Origin: Girardinichthys multiradiatus
Lineage: Eukaryota > Chordata > Actinopteri > Cyprinodontiformes > Goodeidae
Length of the DNA stretch: 64,000 bases
Reading direction: 5' to 3'
Assembly (NCBI RefSeq): GCF_021462225.1
Contig: NC_061810.1
Coordinates: 52,021,886-52,085,885 of the forward strand
The position numbers were made by a program, and so were the translations under genes. The notes beneath the pieces were generated by a model that did not search any database, was not told the origin of the DNA, and saw nothing but the letters and a program-made list of their open reading frames with translations. Every line of letters starts with the position of its first letter. Position 1 is the first letter of the stretch. This document shows, in pieces, positions 1 to 12,095 of the stretch.

Positions 1-246
1 CCCTTCACAAGCTGGCAACCTTGCTACAGGCAGAGCTGTAGGGTGCTTGCATTTCAGATGCTCATGCTTTGTTGTGGTGCTCCCTTGATACAACAGCTGT
101 GTGTTGCAAAGTCTGCATTGGACCTCTTTCCCAGCTTTAATTTGTACACAATCCTCCCAATCGTTTGAAAGCTCGGGCCTCACTTTTTTTCTCGCTTCTT
201 TTGAATCTTCTTCAGTGTTAACCGCAGTCTTCCACTGTTCCACCAT
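1..246 (-). CDS. BED zinc-finger protein, N-terminal part (hAT-derived), cut by window edge
   Basis: An 82-codon frame is open from an ATG at 246-244 to the left edge of the window. It begins MVEQWKTAV. Near its end is a zinc-binding pattern CRLC, about 15 residues, then HLKCKH, which fits the BED finger (C-x2-C, then H-x4-H). BED fingers sit at the N terminus of hAT transposases and of domesticated ZBED proteins, where they bind DNA. A basic, acidic-mixed stretch precedes the finger, and no frame break is seen in the visible part. The catalytic and dimerisation domains would lie to the left, outside the window. It could be a live ZBED-like gene or just a hAT copy; the visible part cannot tell. 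The finger call is fairly firm, the gene status is not. Confidence 0.6.
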   Translation of the reverse strand, partial: MVEQWKTAVNTEEDSKEARKKVRPELSNDWEDCVQIKAGKEVQCRLCNTQLLYQGSTTTKHEHLKCKHPTALPVARLPACEG

Positions 247-3237
247 TATTAAATTTTTTTAGACATGCAAGCTTCTTCTTCTGCTTCTTTTTCTACTTCT
301 TCTAGGCAATTGATCCACTGGAACAATACGCAGGTAGGTTCTGGTCTTTAAATGATGTTTGGTTGGTACAAAGAGGCCAAGAAAATACCCTCCTCCCAGT
401 TTACCGCCACCCCAGCCTAAACACCTTTAAAAGGGAACATGTGATGCTTTTAAATCCTTCCTTTTCACCCTTAAACCATCCGGTTGTGGTTTATATAAAG
501 TAGAACCTCAATGCCTTGGTCTGAACTCTAGTTCTCGTAGCTCCTCAGGCTCCTTTTTTACCTGTCCTGAGGTGCGTCTGAGAGCAACTCGTTTTGGTGC
601 CGCTTCACACCCTGGCGCCATCCAGGTCAAAGAGTGCTCCAATTTAAACCCATCGGCCGTTTTTGTAGTTTAATAACAGAGATACAATTATCTAGCAGCG
701 CAGAAACAAGACTAAAATGTCAAAACAATGTGAAACTGTTAATGTCATAATATTCAAACCTGCAGTATGGTTCTGTCCTCTAGGAGCAAAAAGCAGCACA
801 CAACACTTACATCAGCAGACGTCACGATGCTACTGCTATCAGAACAATGGCCAGGACGTCATGTCAACACAATACATTTATGTCAAAAATAAAGTCATTT
901 AAGCGTTATTTGCAGCTTACTGCTTTGCTGCTTCCGTCAATTCCATAAACAGAAGGAACTGACCCTTAATCAGATGAAGTCTTTCTGCAAATCCTTCTTG
1001 ATACTGGAGGAGGTTGATGAAGAACTCATCCTTGAAGTGGGGGGAAATAGGAATTTCCAACACTGATGTGGGAAAATTTCTATGAAAAATAAAATTTAAC
1101 CAGGCACTCTGAATAGGTTCTGTTGTTGTGGGATGGTGTAAGGAATTGTGTGGGTTCATAAACCCAACAACTGAACCAAACCTCTTTCAGCATAGGCTAA
1201 CTTGACCTTAGACTACAAAATTGCAGCGAGACATAAAAATGGTGGATACGGGAAATTGATCAGCCGGAGGTCCATGACCTTGTTTAGCTGTTCTGCAGCA
1301 AATACTGAGACGTAACAGTTGGAAAAACCGTAACAGATGATAGAGAAAACTGAACAGACTGAAAAATATGATGCAAACAAAATATAAAGATATCTCTGCA
1401 AGACTTGGAGAGACTCAGTTCAACTTTTCTGCACTCCGACAGACTACAAGTACACAACAAAATGTGTTTAAAGTGGATTTTGCATTATATGTCGCCTTTA
1501 AAACAGGTTAGCAATGGTGCAAAGAAATCAAACTGCATCATTAATTAAATGACAGGCATCACTAGAAAAGGCCAGGAAAATAACCTTTCAATCATACTGA
1601 CCTTATCTAAAAGGGGATAGTTACCAGTACACTTAAAATGATCTAGTACAAGTGTGTGAAACTTTAAAGCCTACAAGCTTGAGATTGCAACATTGCTATA
1701 AAAATAAGACCAAAGCCCATGATGCATTTTAAATTTTTGCTTCTCATTAAAATTGTTGTCCAACCAATAAATCAAATCTGCAGGAAACAACCAACCTGGC
1801 TGCAACCGGCTCAACCACACAAAGAGTAAACAGCAGTGAAATCACCAGCTTTCACTGCAAAGTCAATAAAGAGATGGATGAACACAGGGGTGGAGCAGTT
1901 AGTCAGAATAAGGTTCAGACTAAAATTTTACCTGAAAACAACAACCCATGACTGTAATTCCTGTATCAGCCAGAAGTCTTATCTCCTCTGACCACACCGT
2001 TGGTTCAAAATTGAAGACATTTGTTTACCTCTGCCTCCATCACACGTGCCAGCAGCTGAGACAGCTGCATTTTAAGCTCTCTGTTTAACTGATCTCATTT
2101 TCATTGCACTTCGCCTCACTAAATGAACCCCCATATCTCACTTTGAGCCCGGCCAAGAGCTAAATGAGACAATAAATCCTCTCCCTCCACAACAGCAGCC
2201 TGTTGGCTCTCATGCACACAGAAAGCAGTTGACGATACAGCTTTTTCTGCTGAGCCCAGAGAATCGGGTCCAAATCCACATTCCGCAGGTTCATAACAGG
2301 TTTAAGCAGAGTCATAGCCAGGGCAACAGAAAATAAACTAAAGAAATACTTTTTTTTTTGCAAAATTTCTAATGTCAAAACACTAAAATGAATTAAAACT
2401 TTTAAAAAAAGTAGTTGTATTAATATCTGGTGCAGAGATGGCTAATAAATGTCATAGTTTTTGTTATTGATCTGACCCACATGCAGAAACACACTCAGAA
2501 AATTTACAGAAAGTTTTATTTTCATGGGAGTGGTTTGGGTTTGAGATCCTGGACCAGGAAATCTGCACAGAAGATGGGAGAGAGGGTAAGACCAGAGAAA
2601 ATAAGCAGTGATTGTCAAGCCAGCTGGTTACTATGCTTACAGAGAGTGGAAGCTGAACCACCAGAGGGATGAGAGATGCGGGGTGTGGGAGCGCAAAACA
2701 GGAGCTTTTCAGAGGAGGTAGGCTTCTCCAGGGGTTAGACACTTGAAGATAGATCTTCAGAAGCTCTGATCCAGGATTGTGTGAGGAGTGTGGGATGATG
2801 GTGTCGGAGGTACTTGCGTGAGAGCTTGTTGGAGCGTGGACAGGGTTCGCTTACGACTTGAGCCGGATAGTCGAAGAGCCAGGAAGCTACCAGCTTGAAC
2901 TTTGTCCAGAGGAGGTAACTAGAGAATTGAATCCTTGTCCAGAGATCAGGAGACCATCTTTGTCCAGAAGCCAGAGAAAACTCTTTAAGCAGAGTCTGGA
3001 AACAAACTGGAACTCAGCCAGGTCTGGAAATAACCACTGATGGTTAATACTCAGGCGTCGAAGTGCTGGCAGCTTCCAGCCTAAATACACCTCCAGATGA
3101 TTAGCCAATGCGAAACACCTGTGTCCTCTGCACCTGTGAGCTTCAACACCATCTAGTGACCAAGCAGTGTAAATAGCACGCAAACACAAACAGTCAATAC
3201 TACCATTTATCTTTTAACGTCATGTAACAAACATTTA
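247..3237. other. No gene recognised
   Basis: AT-rich DNA with only short frames that look like chance openings. The first ~400 bases lie upstream of the BED-finger frame and would hold its promoter or 5' leader. About 2520-3190 is less AT-rich and looks like an old interspersed repeat, but no family was recognised. Confidence 0.5.
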
Positions 3238-3720
3238 CACTAGTGGTCAAATGTTTTAGACACACTTTCTCATTTAATGGTTTTCTTTATAGTTAAGACT
3301 ATTTCTATTGTACGTAGATTCTCACTGAAGACATTAAACAGTGAATGAACACATGCAATTATGCAGCAAACCAAAAATTGTAAAAGAACTTTAAATATGT
3401 TATAATTCAGAATCGTTAAAGTAGCCGCCCTTTGCTGTAGTGACTGTAATATTAACCTCTGGCCGTCTCTTAATGAACCTCTAAGAAGTTCTTTCAGGCT
3501 CTTTAGAAAACCATTCCAGGTGACCACCTCATGAAGCTCATGGACAGAACGCCCAGAGAGCGAAGCAGTCATCAGAGCAAAGGGAGGCTATTTGAAAGAA
3601 TCTAAAATATAAAAATGTTTAGTTATTTCACACTTTTTGTTTAGTACATAATTATATGTGTGTTCATTCACAGGTTTGTTGCCTCTGTGATACCCTCCAA
3701 GGTAGAAACATTGTGGAATA
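3238..3720. mobile_element. Tc1-like non-autonomous remnant
   Basis: The left end follows a TA and starts CACTAGTGGTCAAATG, close to the ends of a common fish Tc1 family. The inside keeps pieces that flank the transposase in that family: the text near 3420-3445 and the run before GAATCTAAAATATAAAA at about 3597-3613. The catalytic coding part is missing and the right end is eroded, so this is an internally deleted copy. No usable reading frame remains. Confidence 0.55.
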
Positions 3721-3850
3721 ATTTAATATGCTCGTTTATTAATGAAGAAGGTCCTGATTTTAGTTGGGCTGTAGTTGCAATTCCTCTAGTTCGCCAGCAG
3801 AGGGAGTTGCTCCCAGAGGTGTGTGCTGGGTTTGGCGGTTGCTGGGAGCT

Positions 3851-4503
3851 CAGAGCAGAGTCTGCCTGCCAACAGGCCGCGTCTAACGTGACGTCTTTTT
3901 CCTGTAAAATACTGGTTAGTAGCATGGGTATGTTGATCCCACTAATGGTGATTTACCATTAGTGTGTATTGGTAAAGATGGCGGACCTCAGCATGTTTCA
4001 TTTAGTTTAAATATGGCTCCACGACATATGTTACTTTTAGAATATTTGATTTAATGTGAGTATCATAATACAGGCAAGAGTCTAGGAGTGTTTGGGTAAT
4101 ATTGAGTTCATATTTCTATGTATTGTAGCTGTGAACAGATGGTTTATATGTTGTTAAGAGTTGTTCAGTAATTGGTTTAGAGGAGCAGGTAAATCATAGC
4201 ACTGAATGTGAAGCATTTATATTACGTATTCTTAAGTTGTATGTTATTAGAGTGAAAGAAACACTCCGAACTTAAGTGAAAGTAAACTCTAAATGGAACC
4301 TTAGTAATTTCTGTATACAAGAATGAACCAAGAAGTAACTTGGAATTTGGGAAAATGTTAAGAGGCATTAAGTATTGTGAAACTGAAGCACTATTAAGGT
4401 GCATTGTTTATTTTATGATTTTTCTGGTGATAAATCAGAGCAGAGCCTGACTGCGGACAGACCGCATCTAACGTGTCATCTGTGCTTTTTCCTGCAAAAT
4501 ACA
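3851..4503. repeat. Pair of diverged ~60-bp direct repeats
   Basis: The stretch 3851-3912 recurs at about 4436-4503: both hold AGAGCAGAG, CTGAC or CTGCC, a GACAG/AACAG-GCCGC-type block, TCTAACGTG and TTTTTCCTG-AAAATAC. Both copies are in the same orientation with scattered mismatches. They could be the two ends of an old LTR-type or composite insertion of about 0.6 kb; the right part ends with AATAAA-like signals near 4580. Class not established. Confidence 0.35.
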
Positions 4504-6530
4504 GGGTATTAACCTGGCTAAAACGCAGATCTCTTTTGAGGCCTGTAACACCTCTTGTAAGAATCTACAATGTAAATAGTCATGAAAATAAAGAGACCTT
4601 TTAAGTGAGAAAGGTGTTCACCTCCAACCTGTCAACATGGACATGGTAAAACTCTTGAATATTGAAAAACAAGATGGCATCAAAAAATGCAACTTTTTTT
4701 TCAGCCTGTAGATAGACACCAGCCTCTCTGGCCTGTGCAGAGGCAAAGGTCTGCAAACCTTCATTGAAATGAAGCAACATTGCAAAGAAAAGTGTGCAAT
4801 CTGTTGCATACCAAAACCTAAATTGTAAAAATCTAAATAGTGGGCAATAAAAGTCAAATCATAATGATTGTGGTTGTAAAAGCAGATGAAAGTTATTGTT
4901 TCAGTTAAACCAGCTAGACAAATTATATAATTTAGATCTATAAAACTATTTTTATTTAATAGACATTATGACATTTGTCAATCAGACCTTCAACCTAATG
5001 AAGGTCTCCACCAACATTACAGACAGCAACTGTTTACAAGCAAGCACACAAATTCCTCAGAATCAACCTTAATAGCCAAGTTTGTGAAGACAAGGAATTT
5101 GACTTCAGGTTCCATCACTCACTTTGTGTATTCATGTACAGTATCTTAAATATAGATGTTAGATTGTTCAGAGTTCACAGACATCCACATATAATAATAA
5201 CCAGTTGGTTCCTGACCAGTCAGGACATTGACAACAGTGAATTATCAATTACAGCCGAGTACTCTCTCAGTGAGAAAGTACGACTCACACAGACACAAAA
5301 GGAGCCATTATTCATGTGATGAGACACTACAACACGAGTCAGAGGTCTTCAACGTTCTGGGGAATACTTGTGGGAAGAACCATCATTAGAGCAAATCAGG
5401 TTATTGATGGGATTAGCACCAGTGGATTTAATATGGCTAAGCCTCTGTGTGCAGCACAGATCTCTTTGGCTTTTAGAGCAAAACTTGAGGACCAGTAGTA
5501 AACACAGCCAAGCTAATACTGCTGGGATTAACACTGACAGTTAATCTGTTGGTAGAAAGCTGCGTTGGTAAAACTGCCATCAATGATTCACGAACATCTC
5601 TGAGGAATTTGGTCTACTGGAAGGTTTTCAGGAAACTCTGGGAGATCACTAATTAATTATTTGATTTTGAATCCAACAGAAAACCTACACCAGTCCAACG
5701 GTTCAGTGCAGGTACATATTTACAATTATTCTAATAATCATAGGTGCCAAATGTTTTGTTACACTCCAGCATAACTCAGCAAATTAAGCCCAAATGTCTG
5801 AGCAAACAAAAGGGTTTTGGTTCTGGATGAAACACAAAAATTATGTTCTTTTACCCATGAATGGCAAACAGAGAGAGCAAGACAGAAGAGATTGTTTAAA
5901 CCCTTTGGTTATAAATTATAAATGTCTTGGTGGACTAACCACTGAAATCCAAAATAAAGAAAAAAAAAAGAGGCTGCGAAAAATATAGCAGGGCAATTTT
6001 TGGCAGCTTTCCCTTTAGTCCTTATCAGTGTAAATCTTTAGGTTTTTAGCACTTTCTATGAATTTAACATGCAAGAAAACAGCCTAACAATTACAGATGT
6101 TAACTATAATAGCAATGACAGGTATCATTACATACAGAAAATCCCCTCAGGCTCACGTAAAATCGCCAGAATATGCTAAAAGTCATTGCAGAGAAGTATT
6201 AATCAACACGGGAGTACTTCAATCCTAAATTATGTCTAATGTGGCACACAATGATTTATAGGAAGCCGAAAATGGTTACGCATGCTTCTTTTTCATTCAA
6301 AGTAAAACTACTGCTGAGATCCTTCTTAACAGACTAGAAATGCTTTGTATCATTTACCAATTATAAATGTGAACAAACAAAGATCATGTGGGGTTCCTCA
6401 GGGCTACATTATTAGGCCGTCTTAATTGAATATCTGCATGCTCCTGTGACTACAAATTATCACACCTTATTCTAATTCTAATGACACACATCTTTACATT
6501 TCTGTGTTACCACAGGACCAAAGTCCCTCA
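4504..6530. other. No gene recognised
   Basis: AT-rich DNA. Short frames such as those at 4618-4857 and 5134-5534 show no motif and no splice context. No element ends were seen. Confidence 0.5.
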
Positions 6531-7345
6531 CTGTCAGGAAATGGGGTTGTTGACTCTGTGCTCTGTGTGGTTCCAGTTTTGCAGATTCTCCACCAGAGGG
6601 CTTCCTGTAGTTGGCTGCTGGGCTGGGTGGGTCACCTCCTGCTGCACCTCCTTGCAGGTGCAGCTCATCAAGTGCAATCAGCCTCATTCTACTGGCATAA
6701 AGCATAAAGGAGCAGGAAGCCAGTCACTCTTTGCCTGAGTCTTAACCATCACTGGGAACATCAAGCCTCCTTCTGAGCATTTGTTGAGCATTTCCCTGAG
6801 CATTATTCTAAGATTTTTGTGAACCAACCTGAGCATCCTTCCAGAACCATCTGATCTTTCACCTGAAGAACCAACAGTAATCACTGTGTCTCTCCTCTCT
6901 TGAAGATATAACCCAAGTTCCAGTTCCTACGTGCAGTTTTTCCTGTGAACCTACCTCCGCCATTACAAGGACCTCCGTTGTTACCTGGATCACATTCCCA
7001 TGACTGGCTTCCGTCCCGTTGACCGACCTATCCATCTTCAACCTCATCTTCTGGACTCCCCGCTGTTAACAACCCCATCATCCACTCGCCTTCCCCCTGG
7101 CGGACTATCACACATCACCTCCTCCTCCATCAGCTCCTTTCTTCTCCCCTTCTCCGTTCTCTGGATTCCCCTTCTCACCAGTGCCTGTCTTTCAGAGCTC
7201 TTTGTTCTCCACGTAGATGTTTCCCCTCGAACCGGACTCGCCACTGCACATTACCCATTATATTCATTAAATATTATTCAACTGATTCCGATTCTCCTGA
7301 GTTTTCCTGCATGTGGGTCAGAAGCCTTAACAAAACGATGATACT
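6531..7345. repeat. Probable interspersed repeat, class unclear
   Basis: A less AT-rich block with pyrimidine-rich text at 7020-7220. Its edges (CTGTCAGGAAATGGGG at about 6533, and CTGCATGTGGGTCAGAAGCC at about 7308 onward) resemble a fish non-autonomous repeat remembered from other genomes. The frames inside (7000-7341 and its opposite-strand partners) are low-complexity and are not offered as genes. Confidence 0.3.
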
Positions 7346-8859
7346 CATTCCCTATGAGTGTGTCCATAATATCAAGGTTGAGCAGCTAGGTCAGAATTTT
7401 CACCAGGTTAGAACTGGAAAAAAAACATTTTTCCATTGCAGGGACCTTCAGGCATTTCCAGGGATTTTGAACGCCCTCCGCTCATTTCGACACAATTTCA
7501 CCTGAGTAATTTTAATTTCCTGGCTCCACACTTCCATGTTAAAGGGTCCTGCTCTGGGGGTATGATTTTCATATTAACCCAGGATTGTTGAGGGACGGGG
7601 TTATGTTCTGACATCTGCACACCCACTATATTTAAGATGTTGTTTCCTATATTACACGAGATTCATATTTGGGTGTAATTCTCGTGATCAAAAATGGACC
7701 ACAGGAAGAAGACGTGATAGGTGGACGGATGATGAGGTCCAGGCTTTTTCTTTGTTATTTTCAGATTTAAAAGTTAAGACTGATGACTTATCATAATTAA
7801 CGATTTTATTGTTTTCACTCTAAACAGAAAATGTAAACATTTAGACAAAATTAGATGGAAATAAAGAAATTATTTTCAGAAACAGGCATGAATCTATTAA
7901 TCTCACATGACATTTACAAACTGTGCAGTTCTGCAACATTTGTCAATAAATTATGTAGCATGTTTAAAGTGGGAAACAAAATCTAAAAATATGAAAATGT
8001 TTGTTGGACAAAACTCCGAATTCAGGTTCGACTGGCTTTTTTTTCCTCAACTTGTAATAAACTGTTATCAGTAAATTTCAGCCTTGGGTTGCCATCAGGA
8101 AGCCTCATGAACATTTTTGTCCTGGTGTTACAGTCACTGATTGAGTGTGAAGTTTCCAGATGAAGATCTTAGTTAATATGAATCAGTCAGAAAGATGCAT
8201 TTACTGCAGCGAGGACATAACCTCTCAATGTCTCCATGATGGACTGGGAAAGAAGACTTTCAGGTTACTTTCCAGTTTTCTAACTGGAATTTATAAAAGT
8301 TCACTTCTTACAAGAACCTGTTCTAAATTCAGCTCACAGAGATTAAAAATGAAGTTATTTCACAACCTAGATCATCATCATAAGAGCAGCTTGATGCCAC
8401 ACAGACATCAGCCCAATGCAGAAACACTATATGACAGGGACCAGTAAAGCATTCAAGTAAACAGGGGAGCTGTATGAGTTTTCACAAAAAGAGGTACTTT
8501 CTTTATCAAACAATTTGTGCCATTCTGGAAGAGAAATCAATTGCTTGGCCACAGCTTTTTCTAAGAGTTTTGAAATAAAAGGTAATTTAGAAATTAGACT
8601 GTAATTATTTGGCAGAGATATGTCCGAGATGTTGTCCTTATGAATAGTTCAATGATAGCATTTTGAAAAGGAGAGGGTAACAGATCAATAATATCCAACA
8701 TGCAGAGCCCAATTGGGTCAAAACCCTTCTGAACCAAAACAGGTTGGAAGACATTGACTGAGCTTGAATAGAGAATAATGCAGATGTCCTGAAAATGAAC
8801 AGATGAGAAGGACGCTAATGATTGGGAAGAAGATGGATTTACAGAAGAATAGGGACATA
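7346..8859. other. No gene recognised
   Basis: AT-rich DNA up to the Tc1 end at 8860. The 95-codon frame at 8160-8447 has no recognisable motif. Nothing else was seen. Confidence 0.45.
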
Positions 8860-9731
8860 CAGTGCCTTGCGAAAGTACTCGGCCTCCTTTAACTTTTCAA
8901 CCTTTTGCCACATTTCAGGCTTCAAACATAAAGATATAAAATTCTAATTTTTGGTGATAATCAACAACAAGTGGGACACAATCGTGAAGTGGAATGAAAT
9001 TTATTGGATGTGTCAAACTTTTTTAATAGATAAAAAACTGAAAAGTGGGGCGTGCAATATTATTCGGCCCCCTTGTGTTAATACTTTGTAGCGCCACCCT
9101 TTGCTGCAATTACAGCTGCTAGTCACTAGGGGTTTGTTTCTATCAGTTTTCACATCGAGAGACTGAAATTCTTGTCCATTCTTCCTTGTAAAACAGCTGG
9201 AGCTCCGTGAGGTTGGATGGAGAGCGTTCGTGAACAGCAGTCTTCAGCTCTTTCCACAGATTCTCGATTGGATTCAGGTCTGGACTTTGACTAGGCCATT
9301 CCAACACCTGGATACGTTTATTTGTGAACCATTTCATTGTAGATTTGGTTTTATGTTTTGGATCATTGTCTTGTTGGAAGATAAATCTCCGTCCCACTCT
9401 CAGGTCTCTTTCAGACTCCAACAGGTTTTCTTCCAGAATGGTCCTGTATTTGGACCCATCCATCTTCTCATCAATTTTGTCCATCTTCCCTGTCCCTGCT
9501 GATGAAAAGCAGGCCCAAACCATGATGCAGCCACCACCATGTTTTACAGTGGGGATGGTGTGTTCAGGGTGATGAGCTGTGTTGCTTTTACGCCAAACAT
9601 ATCATTTTGCATTGTGGCCAAACAGTTTGATTTTGGTTTCATCTGACCAGAGCACCTTCTTCCACATGTTTGGTGTGTCTCCCAGGTGGCTTGTGGCAAA
9701 CTTTAAACGAGACTTTTTATGGATATCTTTG
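8860..9731 (-). mobile_element. Tc1 element, truncated by the LINE junction
   Basis: A terminal sequence CAGTGCCTTGCGAAAGTAC follows a TA at 8858-8859 and is typical of a widespread fish Tc1 family. The sequence then runs through 3' non-coding DNA into the transposase C terminus on the minus strand. At about 9731 it passes abruptly into L2-type reverse-transcriptase sequence. The N-terminal half and the other terminal repeat are gone, so the copy cannot move by itself. Confidence 0.8.
9143..9523 (-). pseudogene. Tc1 transposase, C-terminal catalytic fragment
   Basis: A minus-strand frame of 126 residues holds the second half of the DDE/D domain of a Tc1 transposase: MVWACFSSAG near the start, then FQQDNDPKHK with the second catalytic Asp, then SPDLNPIENLW with the catalytic Glu. 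Intact members of the family are about 340 residues. Here the two helix-turn-helix domains and the first Asp are missing, and further transposase-like text up to 9731 is out of frame. The enzyme would cut and paste DNA at TA sites; this copy is dead. Confidence 0.85.
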
Positions 9732-11858
9732 AGAAGATCAGAGAGGCAGTCAGCACATTCACATCAACTCCAGGACCAATGTTGTCTCCAACTAGAACTG
9801 ATTTTGACAAAATGTCCAGATTTCACCAAATAAACTACAAAATCTTAGAAGAAATCGTACAGCAACTAAGCTCTTCATCCTGCTGTCTCGATCTTTTACC
9901 CACAGCTTTCCTTCAGAAAGTTTTGCCTGTAATAACATCTGATTTAACTCAAATAATAAACACGTCCCTTTTGTCAGGTGTTTTCCTCCAGGCCCTGAAA
10001 ACAGCAATTATCAAACCTCTATTGAAAAAGAGCAACTTGGACAAGCTGCTACTACAGAACTGCAGGCCTATATCAAACCTCCTCTTCATCAGTAAGATTA
10101 TTGAAAAAGCTGTGTTTCAGCAGTTAAACAACTTCCTAACAACGACCAACCGCTTCGATGTCTTCCAGTCAGGTTTCCTGCTCACCACAGTACAGAGACT
10201 GCTCTTGTCAAGGTGTTCAATGACATCCGTATAAATGCAGACTGTGGAAGAACCACGGTGCTGGTATTATTGGACCTTAGTGCAGCATTTGACACTGTTG
10301 ATCATTTTATTAGAGCGCCTGGAAAACTGGGTCGGCCTTTCTGGTACAGCACTCAACTGGTTTAAATCCTGCTTGAAGGACAGGGACTTTTTTGTGTCAG
10401 TAGGTAACTTTACATCAGAGAGCACAAAAATCACATGTGGCGTTCCCCAAGGGTCCATCTTAGGGCCCCTCCTATTCAATATCTACATTCTCCCCCTAAC
10501 TCAGATTTTAATAAACAACAACGTAAGTTATCATAACTATGCAGACGACACACAACTATACGTTACGATGTCACCAGGTGACCATGAACCCATTCAAGCG
10601 CTGGGTAAATGCTTAGAAGAAATCAATGCATGGATGGGCCAAAATTTTCTGAACAAAACTTAAGTAATAATCTTTGGACCAAAGGAAGAGCGTTTAAAAG
10701 TTAGCACACAGCTTCAGTTAATACAGCTAGAAACCACCAGTCAGGCTGGAAACCTGGGTGTAGTGATGGACTCAGACCTGAACCTTCAGAGGAACATAAA
10801 GACAGTAACAAGGTCGGCCTTCTATCACCTAAAGAACATCTCCAGGATTAAAGGACTAATGTCTCAGTGTGACCTATGAACTTCTGGTGGCTTCTCTGGT
10901 GTAGAAATAATTACAAGGAGCTGCTCGAACTGTGGCATCAGTTATCTTTAATACTCCATCTGCATTTCACACAATGAGCATCGAGGTAAAGTCAGTCTCT
11001 GGCAGAAAAAACAAGCGCTCTTTCTACACGGAGGAGTCATAGTGTTACTGTGTGGGAATTTCCCACTGTGCTTTCACAAGAGCTAAACACATCTAAAACT
11101 TGACAATAACGACAGAACGGCAGAACTATTGTGACCTACAACAAACTTAGTTTGATAATATGCAAAAATGAGAACCATAAATATATTTTATGGGTATAAT
11201 AATACAATTTCTTTATCGGACATAGCAGGGACGTGTTACCTTGTCAAAAATCCTCATGGCTTTGAGGATTACCCATAATACCTTGCTCTCTACGAGTGAA
11301 TGCAGTATAACTTTTGATGAGCAGAATTTAACCTGAACCATTTTACCTATGTTACATCAGCAGGACTTTGAAAAACTAATTCATGCGTTCATCTTTAGTA
11401 GAATTGATTACTGCAACGGTGTCTTCACAGGTCTGCCTAAAAAGTGGATCAGACAGCTGCAGTTGATCCAGAACGCTGCTGCCCGCGTCCTCACTAGAAC
11501 TAAGAAAGTGGAGCACATCGGCCCGGTTCTAAAGTCCCTACACTGGCTCCCTGTAGCTCAGAGAATAGAGTTTAAAATACTTCTGTTAGTCTATAAATCA
11601 CTGAATGGCTTAGCACCAAAATACATTACAGACTTGTTGTCAGTGGATCAACCATTCGGACCTCTCAGGTCTTCTGGCTCAAATCTACTCTGCAGAACCA
11701 GAACCAGAACCAAACATGGAGAAGCAGCTTTTAGTTCTTATGCTCCACTAACCTGGAATAAACTCCCAGAAAACTGGAAAAGCACCGAAACCCTAAGTTG
11801 CTTTAAATCAAAATTAAAAACTTATTTGTTTAGAGCGGCCTTTGACTGGGCCATCTAA
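9732..11858 (+). pseudogene. L2-type reverse transcriptase, broken
   Basis: The coding remains lie in three frames. 9732-10234 holds the pre-RT region, the CRPISNLLFISKIIEK block and FQSGF. 10235-10663 holds the [15 protein letters not shown] block and the catalytic YADD at about 10540. 11349-11858 holds the C-terminal region with SRIDYCNGV, LQLIQNAAARVLT and SLHWLPV. A frameshift near 10235 falls in the block that normally carries the first catalytic Asp. A TAA follows at about 10661, and the frame then runs on to the 10879 insertion. The enzyme would copy LINE RNA at a nicked target. Several breaks make this copy inactive. Confidence 0.85.
10879..11344. other. Foreign insert within the L2 copy
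   Basis: The LINE reading is continuous on both sides except for this block. The heptamer ACCTATG stands at 10872-10878 and again at 11345-11351, as expected of a target duplication, although the LINE text around the joints is also altered. No terminal inverted repeats, tail or coding motif were seen. It may be a small non-autonomous element or filler from a repair event. Confidence 0.4.
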
Positions 11859-12095
11859 ACATTATTAGTTAAGTTTTCAGTCTAACTGTCCTTTCATTTT
11901 CTTATCAATCATTTTATCATTAATTGTTTATTTATTTTTTATCATCATCGTTTTAATTATTCATGTTTTATTCTACTTATATAATTACCTTTATGCCACT
12001 GCAATGTACTTTTTCTGTTCGTGTACAACACCTTGAATTGTCTTGCTACTGAAATGTGTTATATACATAAACTTGCCTTGAAAGTCTCCTCCTCC

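Larger units (their letters stand above)
9732..12095 (+). mobile_element. L2/Maui-type LINE, 5'-truncated and interrupted
   Basis: The copy starts inside the region before the reverse transcriptase and runs to a 3' end with the tail GAAATGTGTTATATACATAAACTTGCCTTG, here seen at about 12053-12082, which is typical of fish L2-type LINEs. A foreign stretch of ~466 bases interrupts it at 10879-11344. There is no endonuclease domain. The 5' junction cuts into a Tc1 copy, so the LINE is probably the younger of the two. Confidence 0.8.

Noticed and set aside
917..1159. 80-codon minus-strand frame as a host exon
   Set aside because: No flanking splice signals of quality and no family resemblance; too short to support.
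7000..7341. 113-codon plus-strand frame
   Set aside because: Pyrimidine-rich text with a matching opposite-strand frame, inside a probable interspersed repeat; no domain.
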